From assembly GCF_017873175.1 (NCBI RefSeq), contig NZ_JAGGJW010000004.1, positions 1 to 64,000 of the forward strand: a stretch of 64,000 nucleotides of DNA, written 5' to 3'. Below are positions 34,730-41,328 of the stretch, in pieces; position 1 is the first letter of the stretch, and each line of letters starts with the position of its first letter. Source of the DNA: Neorhizobium petrolearium. GTDB lineage: Bacteria > Pseudomonadota > Alphaproteobacteria > Rhizobiales > Rhizobiaceae. A model generated the notes under the pieces. The model was not told where the DNA came from, did no database searches, and saw nothing but the letters and a program-made list of their open reading frames with translations. Position numbers and translations under genes: made by a program.

Positions 34730-36541
34730 GTGCTCCGGCTTGTAACTTTTGGCGGCCTTCGGCTTGCCGACGACGAACGAGGGACAGTCCCGCTACCGCA
34801 AAAGGCGTTGTTTGCTGTTGTCTATATGCTGGCCAGCCGTGAGTTCGAGCTGCCTCGAGATTATCTCGCGAGACTGCTTTGGGCAGGCGACCAGGATGCC
34901 GCGAAGATCAACCTCCGCAAGATGATCGAGCGTGTCCGCAAATGCGCCACGGAGGGCTGGCCCATTCCTCTGGATTTCACGGCATCGACTATACGCCTGT
35001 CAGCAGAAGCCATTGACCCGGACTTTTCTCTCTTTTCCGCTGATCTTGAACCGCTGCGGCGACTAACCGTGATATCGAAATTGATGAGGCATCAATTTCT
35101 AGACGAGGCGAACTTACCCGTCGGACTAAAGTCATGGGTTGGGAAGCAACAGTCGGCCCAGTGGGAACACTTCAGGGTGGCATTCTTCGATGCGCAAGCC
35201 GCGGCGGCAAGCCGGTCGCATTGGGCCAGCGTCAAGGATAGTGCCAAACAACTGCTTGAGCGCTATCCGGATGATACCGCTGTTCGCGAAGTGCTGCTTC
35301 GGGCACATCGCCACGGCGACCAAACTGGCCCCCCGATGCACGCCACACTCCAGGTCGAATTCCCGTTGTCTGGAGAGACTGCCGTCGTCCCTTCGACACT
35401 GATAGAACTCCCCCGGCTGGTTTTGCTTCCTCCCCAGGAGGCTCGGGAAAACCCTGCTTACCCGGCCCGGGCACTGATGGAAGATATCACGATAAGCCTG
35501 TGCGCCTTGAGGACGGTCGCGGTCGTCGCCCCTTATACGGCTGCCCGCATTCGGCAGGATGCGGACAAGGTCACGCAGTTGGAGAGACATTCCATCTCCT
35601 ATGTGATCGATACGACCATCAGTGGCGAGGGCCTCTTTGTTCAGATGATCTTCCTGCCATCCGACAGTGTTTTGTGGGCCGAGCGTTTTCGCCTCAAACC
35701 CGGCTCACTTGCTTCACATCGCAAGCAAATTGCGCAGATGATCGTCAATGCAATCAGCAATCATCTTCAGCGCACCGAACCGGTGCTCGCCGACTTCCGC
35801 GCTCACCCCGACGTCTACCGTTCCTATCTTGCAGGCGCTCAGCATCTCAACAGGTTCACACTCCCTGACCTGCGCCGGGCCAGAAATGCCTTCAGGGGAA
35901 CGCTGAAAGCGCGCGCGGATTTCGCGCCAGCATTGGCGGGCCTGTCACGTACCTATTCCTGGGAATGGGTGTTGACGGCTCAAGGGGAGAGAGAGCTGCT
36001 GGTTAAAGCAGAAGAGGTCGCCCAAAAGGCAATCGCACTTCAGCCGGAATTGGCATCGGCGCATCGAGAACTTGGGCTATCAAAGCTCTACCTTGGCGAT
36101 GTCGACGGCAGTCTGGAGGCATTCGATCGGGCGGAAGGACTGAGCCCGCATCTCGCCGACGCGATCTGCGGGTATGCCGATGCCCTGGTTCATGCATCGA
36201 AGCCCGCCGACGGTTTGGCCAAGATCGGCAAGGCTATCCGTCTCAATCCCATCTGCCCTGACGACTACTTCTGGATTGCGGCCGGCGCCAGCTATTTCCT
36301 GGGCGAATTTCGTCAGGCGATCAGCTATATTGACCGAATGGGCGACTCCTCGTCGGCCCGGCGATTGCTTGCGGCAAGTTACGCGATGGCGGGCGATGCC
36401 GCAAAAGCGCGTATCCATCGGCGCAAGGCTCAGGAGCTCAATCCGCAGTTCGATCTCCATACATGGCTTTCCGTGCTTCCGGTGAAGGAGCAATGGCAAA
36501 AGGACCTTTATCGCGAGGGCTTACTTAAAGCTGGATTTTAA
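34730..36541 (+). CDS. SARP/BTAD-like regulator with TPR domain
   Basis: A 603-residue protein starting at GTG. Residues ~1-105 are a winged-helix SARP-like DNA-binding domain (LPQKALFAVVYMLASREFEL, LLWAGDQDAAKINLRKMIER). A central segment (ALRTVAVVAPYTAARIRQDA, then SISYVIDTTISGEGLFVQMI and SVLWAERFRL) resembles the FlgO/TolB-like domain often linked to adenylate-cyclase-type regulators. The C-terminal ~220 residues are TPR repeats (KAIALQPELASAHRELGLSK, GSLEAFDRAEGLSPHLADAI). It probably activates the peptide-YcaO-TfuA genes that follow 29 bases downstream. No catalytic site is seen. Confidence 0.82.
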   Translation: MLRLVTFGGLRLADDERGTVPLPQKALFAVVYMLASREFELPRDYLARLLWAGDQDAAKINLRKMIERVRKCATEGWPIPLDFTASTIRLSAEAIDPDFSLFSADLEPLRRLTVISKLMRHQFLDEANLPVGLKSWVGKQQSAQWEHFRVAFFDAQAAAASRSHWASVKDSAKQLLERYPDDTAVREVLLRAHRHGDQTGPPMHATLQVEFPLSGETAVVPSTLIELPRLVLLPPQEARENPAYPARALMEDITISLCALRTVAVVAPYTAARIRQDADKVTQLERHSISYVIDTTISGEGLFVQMIFLPSDSVLWAERFRLKPGSLASHRKQIAQMIVNAISNHLQRTEPVLADFRAHPDVYRSYLAGAQHLNRFTLPDLRRARNAFRGTLKARADFAPALAGLSRTYSWEWVLTAQGERELLVKAEEVAQKAIALQPELASAHRELGLSKLYLGDVDGSLEAFDRAEGLSPHLADAICGYADALVHASKPADGLAKIGKAIRLNPICPDDYFWIAAGASYFLGEFRQAISYIDRMGDSSSARRLLAASYAMAGDAAKARIHRRKAQELNPQFDLHTWLSVLPVKEQWQKDLYREGLLKAGF

Positions 36542-36570
36542 CTTTAATACCAAACCTGAGGGGGTAAGTG

Positions 36571-36789
36571 ATGGCAAGAGTGGTGATAATCGGACTGCCC
36601 GGAGACGATCAGCTCTATGTCGCGGACATCGACGCGGGAACCGTTCAGCCTATGCAGCCGCCGGCCTCCGGACCGCTGGCCTCGGCAAACGATCTTCGAA
36701 ATGTCGGAGGGACGATCGTCAAGGACGTCAATCTGGCCGTTGCGGTCTCCTCCTCCGAACAGGCTTTCTCCGGCGTCTTCGACGGCTAG
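36571..36789 (+). CDS. Candidate RiPP precursor peptide
   Basis: A 72-residue peptide immediately before the YcaO gene, with a strong GAGGGGGT site; the ATG at 36571 is preceded in frame by a GTG. It opens MARVVIIGLPGDDQLYVADI, a strand-like hydrophobic and acidic leader, and ends KDVNLAVAVSSSEQAFSGVF-DG. A Gly-Gly at residues 46-47 followed by a 25-residue tail is compatible with a double-glycine leader, though no matching peptidase is nearby. It has no Cys. The Ser-rich tail (SSSEQAFSG) is the likely modified core if this is a RiPP. I do not recognise the family; the precursor role rests on position, size and partners. Confidence 0.7.
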   Translation: MARVVIIGLPGDDQLYVADIDAGTVQPMQPPASGPLASANDLRNVGGTIVKDVNLAVAVSSSEQAFSGVFDG

Positions 36790-36807
36790 GTGGCAGGTGC
36801 GTCAGCA

Positions 36808-37959
36808 ATGGAGCGCGCCTACCCTCCCGACGAGACCTATGAGCGGGTGCGTCCTTTTCTCAAGACGCTGGGGATCACCCGCATAGGCCGGCAGACCGGA
36901 CTTGATCATATCGGCATTCCGGTCTGGTGTGCCTACACGCCGAACGCCAAGTCGATCGTCGTTGCCCAAGGCAAAGGGCTTACCGATGCTGACGCGAGAA
37001 CATCGGCGGTCATGGAGGCGATCGAACGGGCTGTAGCGTGCGATCCGTTCCTGGCCCGCAACGATACATGCGCGTCAGCTCTAGCGGATGCCGGCGAGCG
37101 GGTAGATCTCCTCGTTCCGCTGATCGCCAAAGGCCAGCCCCCTCCCCATCAGACCGACAACATGACATTTGCTGCGGGAGAGGACCTACTGAACCATGGC
37201 CGGGTCTTCGTCCCGGTGGAAGCCGTCTCAATCGACCGGACGCTGTCGAACTGCCGCTACTGGCAGTCTTCGGATGGCCTTGCATCGGGCAATACCCGTG
37301 ACGAGGCGATTGTTCACGGCCTTCTTGAGCGTATCGAACGCGATGCCCATGTCTTGTGGCAGGTTCTTCCTGAACCGAAGCAGCACTTAAGATGTCTGGC
37401 ACCTGACGCATTTGACGACGAGAATGTAAGCTCCCTTGTCACAAGGATCGAAGATGCAGGTGTCATGCTGCGCATGTTCGACATGACAAGCGATGTTGGC
37501 ATACCGTGCATCGGTGCCTTTCTTGCGGCCAAGACCGCGCTTGCGTCCCCGGCGCCGCGTTATATTGACGTGACTTTCGGCTGCGGTGCCCATCCATCTC
37601 CCGAGCGGGCAGCCATACGGGCGTTGACGGAAGCCGCGCAATCTCGTGTCACCTATATCAGTGGCGCGCGCGATGATGTGTTTCATGAGACATATCGACG
37701 ATCGCTGCCGGAGCGATTGCACAGGCTGTTTGATGCCGATCCTATAGGCCGTCTGCCCTCGTCCGGCCCACAGACGCTTCCAGGAATCCTGACGAATTTG
37801 AAGGGGGCGGGTATAACTCAAGCGGTTGCCATACAGTTGAGCGCACCGGCACTGCCGTTTGTGGTCGTCAAGGTTCTGGTGCCTGGACTGGAAAATCCGC
37901 AGGGAGAGCGACGGCAAAGATTTGGCAATAGGGCGATGGCAGCGTCGTTCGCATTATGA
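36808..37959 (+). CDS. YcaO-domain peptide-modifying enzyme
   Basis: A 383-residue ATP-dependent YcaO protein, the class that activates peptide-backbone amides for azoline or thioamide formation. ATP/Mg motifs are visible: SAVMEAIER at residues 66-74, GNTRDEAIVHGLLERIERDA at about 161-180, and AIRALTEAAQSR at about 269-280. The end (PFVVVKVLVPGLENP) has the usual late PGLE but no terminal Pro-x-Pro-x-Pro, as in TfuA-associated YcaOs. No E1/ThiF-like or RRE-containing partner is present. I start at ATG 36808 (AGGTG site) rather than GTG 36790. Its stop overlaps tfuA (ATGA). Confidence 0.92.
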   Translation: MERAYPPDETYERVRPFLKTLGITRIGRQTGLDHIGIPVWCAYTPNAKSIVVAQGKGLTDADARTSAVMEAIERAVACDPFLARNDTCASALADAGERVDLLVPLIAKGQPPPHQTDNMTFAAGEDLLNHGRVFVPVEAVSIDRTLSNCRYWQSSDGLASGNTRDEAIVHGLLERIERDAHVLWQVLPEPKQHLRCLAPDAFDDENVSSLVTRIEDAGVMLRMFDMTSDVGIPCIGAFLAAKTALASPAPRYIDVTFGCGAHPSPERAAIRALTEAAQSRVTYISGARDDVFHETYRRSLPERLHRLFDADPIGRLPSSGPQTLPGILTNLKGAGITQAVAIQLSAPALPFVVVKVLVPGLENPQGERRQRFGNRAMAASFAL

Positions 37960-38651
37960 AAGTCATCTTCGTCGGCCCAAGCCTTCCGGACGCGAGGCGT
38001 TTCGTTGCGGAGGATGTGATTATAAGACCACCCGCGACGCAGGGCGATGTCCGGCTGGCTGTCGATGAGGGTGCACGAGCCATCGGATTGATCGATGGCG
38101 CTTTCGAATATGTTGCCCCCGTCTGGCACAAGGAAATTCTTTATGGCCTCTCGAAAGGTGTGGCGATCTTTGGGGCAGCAAGCATGGGCGCCTTGCGGGC
38201 GGCTGAGTGCCATCCCTTCGGAATGACCGGCATTGGAGAAATTTTCAAAGCCTACGCGACCGAAACTCTGGTCGACGATGCGGATGTCGCGCTGCTGCAT
38301 GGACCGGAAGAGCTTGGATATGTTGCCATCACCATCCCCATGGTCAACGTGGACGCGACCCTCGCCCGATGTTGCGCGGACGGTCTTGTCTCGGATCGGG
38401 AGGCGCGGTGGCTCAAAGAGATCGCCCGTTCCTTGTTCTTCAAGGTCCGCACCTGGAACACGATCGTGAGAAATTGCCCGCAAATCGGCAACACCCGCAT
38501 CGAAGAATTGTTGCGAATTCTGAACGACAACTATGTCGATCAGAAGAAGGCAGACGCCATAGCCTTGATTGAAGCTCTGCGTCGGAGTGATGGACGTTCA
38601 CCACCTCCGTCGTTCGTCTTCAACCAAACATCTCTTTGGGGTGACGGCTGA
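37956..38651 (+). CDS. tfuA: TfuA-like protein
   Basis: A 231-residue TfuA-family protein. Hallmarks are MKVIFVGPSLPDARRF at the N-terminus and GAASMGALRAAECHPFGMTG at about residues 74-93. TfuA was first described as needed for trifolitoxin production in Rhizobium leguminosarum, and TfuA-YcaO pairs install thioamides in peptides (for example in methanogen McrA), TfuA probably delivering sulfur. Here it is translationally coupled to YcaO, so the pair probably acts on the peptide encoded just upstream. Confidence 0.92.
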   Translation: MKVIFVGPSLPDARRFVAEDVIIRPPATQGDVRLAVDEGARAIGLIDGAFEYVAPVWHKEILYGLSKGVAIFGAASMGALRAAECHPFGMTGIGEIFKAYATETLVDDADVALLHGPEELGYVAITIPMVNVDATLARCCADGLVSDREARWLKEIARSLFFKVRTWNTIVRNCPQIGNTRIEELLRILNDNYVDQKKADAIALIEALRRSDGRSPPPSFVFNQTSLWGDG

Positions 38652-38662
38652 CGTCATCAGCC
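38646..38662 (+). terminator. Hairpin at the end of tfuA
   Basis: GGCTGA-CGTCA-TCAGCC is a perfect 6-base stem that includes the tfuA stop codon; a wider repeat CATCAGC/GCTGATG spans 38655-38683. No U-run, so it may be an operator for the next gene or an imperfect terminator. Confidence 0.35.
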
Positions 38663-38740
38663 ATGCGTTGTGTCACGCTGATGTCACACCCGTCGCCCCC
38701 AAATCGTTTTACGCTGGGGCCTCAGTCGAGGGTGTGATTC

Positions 38741-38968
38741 ATGGAATGTCTGGATTTTGAAGGCGTTGACAGGAAAGCAGAACTCGTCGCTTTGGCGAGA
38801 TTGGTGATTTACGCGCGAGAGACCGCAAAGGGTCTCAAATCAATAGAGGTGGAGGCAGGGCTTTCCGTGACGCTCGAAGCGATCACCAGGGAGCTCACCG
38901 ACAACATGGATATAGACGTGGGGGCGATCGAGCGATCATCCAAGACGCCGGGCCAAACTTACCAATGA
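38741..38968 (+). CDS. Small conserved-looking hypothetical protein
   Basis: A 75-residue, mostly helical protein: RKAELVALARLVIYARETAK is a long amphipathic helix, followed by a second helix rich in Glu and Leu. The composition and phase of charges look genuine, and a GAGGGTG site precedes the ATG at about 9 bases. Similar small helical proteins (L-A-R-x-V-I-Y-A-R) are common in rhizobia. It starts 89 bases after tfuA in the same direction, so it may be a late member or an independent gene. Function unknown. Confidence 0.6.
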   Translation: MECLDFEGVDRKAELVALARLVIYARETAKGLKSIEVEAGLSVTLEAITRELTDNMDIDVGAIERSSKTPGQTYQ

Positions 38969-39162
38969 TAGGAAAAGATGCAGTATGGGGCGGCACGAAG
39001 GGCTCGACAAGCGGCATTGAGAGAGCCTGTCGAGCCCTTGCCGCAGTGGGGGTAACCGCTGGAGCGGCCTGCGGCAGTGGAACTGTCACGGTCGTGGGCT
39101 TCGTCCAGTTCAAAGAGCAAATTAAGCGAGCTGTGGACAAATTTCCACTACGGCGAGTAGCT

Positions 39163-39450
39163 TCACTGGGCCAGTCTCTCCAGCCGGGTAATCTCATCAG
39201 CGCACCGAATGAGCACGACAGCAAGCAGCTCCGGCGGAATCCTGTCAAGGTTGGCGAGGAGTTTCGGGAGGTCAGCCGTAAGATCTTGCGTCAACGGCAC
39301 GACATTGGTGGAGACCGCCAACCGTTCGCGCTGATCGTCAATAGTTGTTGCTGCCCGTTCAATGAGACGCTGGGCTTCCAACCGAGACATCAGATGGATC
39401 TGGTTAGCTGCGGCAAAGAGTTCACGGACAAAGTCGGATGAAACTGGCAT
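39163..39450 (-). CDS. Small hypothetical helical protein
   Basis: A 95-residue protein with heptad-like helices (FVRELFAAANQIHLMSRLEA, ERAATTIDDQRERL, ITRLERLAQ). No family is recognised. The ribosome-binding site is weak, but no better start exists, and the protein-like composition makes it more likely real than shadow. It lies opposite to its neighbours in an otherwise gene-poor stretch. Confidence 0.5.
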   Translation of the reverse strand: MPVSSDFVRELFAAANQIHLMSRLEAQRLIERAATTIDDQRERLAVSTNVVPLTQDLTADLPKLLANLDRIPPELLAVVLIRCADEITRLERLAQ

Positions 39451-39781
39451 GAATGGAAGACTATCAGACGTAGCTTCGGCTGAGGAGAGCGGAACGGCCG
39501 TTAGGGTTTCAACGTTTTACAGGCAAGGGACCACCATAGGCCTGCGAGTTCATCCTCAAGGCGCGTGCCTTGAGGGGACGTGAGAGGTGTTGTTGACCCC
39601 TTCCTGTCTAGCCGTCCGACGGGCATTCGCCAGCACCGCGTTTGGGAATGGATTGAAGACCGCCCTTGCCCACGGTCACTCTAACGCTGCCCAACTTTTC
39701 CCCCGCGGTGGATGTCAGCCGTATTCCTTTGATGGACATCGGATCATAGGAACGCTCGTGGAGCGTGGCCTCGGAGAAGCT
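39451..39781. other. Gene-poor stretch with a strong hairpin
   Basis: About 330 bases without a credible gene. It holds the stable hairpin at 39554-39575 and the promoter of the small membrane-protein gene at 39782. Confidence 0.55.
39554..39575. terminator. Perfect 9-base hairpin CCTCAAGGC-GCGT-GCCTTGAGG
   Basis: A GC-rich perfect stem with a 4-base loop, between two small genes. No U-run follows on either strand, so it may be a factor-dependent stop, part of a small RNA, or a REP-like element; a single copy was seen. Confidence 0.4.
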
Positions 39782-40075
39782 ATGCGACCGAACTTTTCGC
39801 AAGATACGTCATCAGAGTTCCAGCGCATTTTGAGACTCATCCTCTTCGGATTGCTCGCCATTCTACTCTCGGTGATAATCTACGGCAGCGGTCTTGCGGC
39901 CAGGTCCCGATGCATCGTCAATGACCAAGTAACCAGCGAGAACGGCGAACGCTTCTATCACGCGCCATGGCAGCAACATTCCGAGCGGTTCCATTTCAAT
40001 CCATGGCGTGCGGAACAAGGGTATTGTACGCCATCGGAGACTCACGCCGCGGGTTGGCGACCGACAAATGCGTGA
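39782..40075 (+). CDS. Small membrane-anchored protein with sunset/ExoI-tail-like module
   Basis: A 97-residue protein with a GGAGAAG site 5 bases before its ATG. Residues ~14-38 (RILRLILFGLLAILLSVIIY) are a membrane anchor. The rest follows the pattern seen at the C-terminus of rhizobial ExoI/thermonuclease-like and sunset-domain proteins: a Cys (CIVNDQ), G-E-R-x-Y-H (GERFYHAP), a second Cys (GYCTPSETHA) and a final A-A-G-W-R. The usual Gly-Asn-Ile after the first Cys is replaced here. Family proteins are thought to bind ligand or metal through the Cys/His residues; the role here is unknown. Confidence 0.7.
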   Translation: MRPNFSQDTSSEFQRILRLILFGLLAILLSVIIYGSGLAARSRCIVNDQVTSENGERFYHAPWQQHSERFHFNPWRAEQGYCTPSETHAAGWRPTNA

Positions 40076-40691
40076 GTACCTATGCGCTTGATGCCGGCTG
40101 CCGCGTAGATCTCAACTTAACGAAATACCCGCATCGATACGAGATGACGGGCCATGACGAACCGTGATCGCTGTATCGTCGCCATCGCTTTCCTGCTGCG
40201 ATCATCGCGCACGCAGTGCGGATTTATTTACCCTTCCCTCTGAGCCTGCGGATGGTCGAGCAGTCCGTTCTGCACGAGGATCGTGGTTCCTCGAGATATT
40301 CGATGCCATTGAGGTTGCCTAATAAGCGGGTTGCGATTCGACAGCGTATTCTTTCTTCGGATTCGCCGAAATTCGAGGGAGTTTACGATGTCGCAAACTG
40401 AAACTACCCGCCTGACAACATGCCCGGCGAACCGCACGCGACGTAAGCGATATGACGGATCGGGAGTGGGTGCTGCTTCAGCCTTTTCGGCCGAAGCCCG
40501 TCGCTAGTTGTCGACGCCTCCAGGGCAGTGACGTCAGTTTTCGTGCTAACCCGGTAAAAACCAAGCCGGGGCCGGATTTCACTTGCCCATGCCGCATCAC
40601 TCCATGACTGTGCTGGAAAAAGCCAACAAACCCTGGAAGACGTGCCTCCGACAGAATTTTGTCGAATCATTGCGAATTCGCCACAGGCCAT
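40076..40691. other. Region with a transposase scrap and no intact gene
   Basis: About 615 bases between the small membrane protein and heme oxygenase genes. The piece 40430-40520 looks like the start of an IS5-type transposase; the rest shows only unrelated short frames. No inverted repeats that would mark insertion-sequence ends were found by eye. Confidence 0.55.
40430..40520 (+). pseudogene. IS5-type transposase N-terminal remnant
   Basis: In one frame RRKRY (codons before 40452) and, shifted by a deletion, MTDREWVLLQPF (from 40452) reproduce the N-terminus typical of IS5-family transposases, where RRKRY/RRRY precedes a T-D-x-E-W-x-L motif by a few residues. Both frames then run into non-family sequence. 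Only about 30 codons remain. Confidence 0.45.
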
Positions 40692-41306
40692 TCAGTGCCT
40701 CAGCGACCGGATTGGATCACTCAAAATCTGCTCCACCAGGACATGCACGCGGCGGAAAGCCGCTTTAGCGGCCTCGGCCATTTCCATTTCATCGGCATCG
40801 GAAAGATCGAGCGCATTGAGGGCCGAAACAAAGGTGCGCCAATGCAGACCACGCCCGCTCGGATGCGGCGCGAGGTGACGGGCGCCGAATTCCACCGACA
40901 GGCCGAGCCTTGCCGCCTCCTTCAGAAGGAAAGCCGCGCCGAGGTTGGAGCCCTCGGCAACGTAGAGCCAGCCAAGCGCGACTGGTACCGTCTGAAGCGG
41001 AGCCGTGACGCGCGAAACCGCCGGCATCGTGCCACGGATATCGGCGATATCCTGGCGGAGAAGCGAAAGCCGCGCACGGCTGGCAAGATCCGGTAGCAGT
41101 CGGTTGAGCCGCGGGTCGTTGTAGTGCGGATCGACATCTGCGTGGAAATGATGCTGGACGTCCAGGAGCAGCGCATAGCGCTCACGGTCTTCAAATGGGT
41201 TCGCCGCCATGATGCGCTTGTCGAGGCGCTCATGCGTGGCGGCAGTAAGGGCATTGAGGCGCTGGGCCCGACTCGGGGTTGCAGGGGTTTCAAGTTCGAT
41301 CTGCAT
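40692..41306 (-). CDS. Biliverdin-producing heme oxygenase
   Basis: A 204-residue cytoplasmic heme oxygenase that would open imported heme to biliverdin, CO and iron. The proximal-ligand helix LTAATHERLDKRIM (His25) and the distal-helix segment GWLYVAEGSNLGAAFLLKEA are diagnostic. The start has an AAGGAAT site. It lies 22 bases after the TonB receptor gene in the same direction, the last gene of the FecI/FecR-controlled operon. It is of the short bacterial type seen with heme receptors or with bacteriophytochromes; the neighbours favour iron release from heme. Confidence 0.9.
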   Translation of the reverse strand: MQIELETPATPSRAQRLNALTAATHERLDKRIMAANPFEDRERYALLLDVQHHFHADVDPHYNDPRLNRLLPDLASRARLSLLRQDIADIRGTMPAVSRVTAPLQTVPVALGWLYVAEGSNLGAAFLLKEAARLGLSVEFGARHLAPHPSGRGLHWRTFVSALNALDLSDADEMEMAEAAKAAFRRVHVLVEQILSDPIRSLRH

Positions 41307-41328
41307 CGTATTCCTTGTGTCTGGATTG

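Noticed and set aside
36790..36807. GTG start for YcaO directly after the peptide stop codon
   Set aside because: No ribosome-binding site in reach; ATG 36808 has AGGTG at suitable distance. The difference is only six residues.
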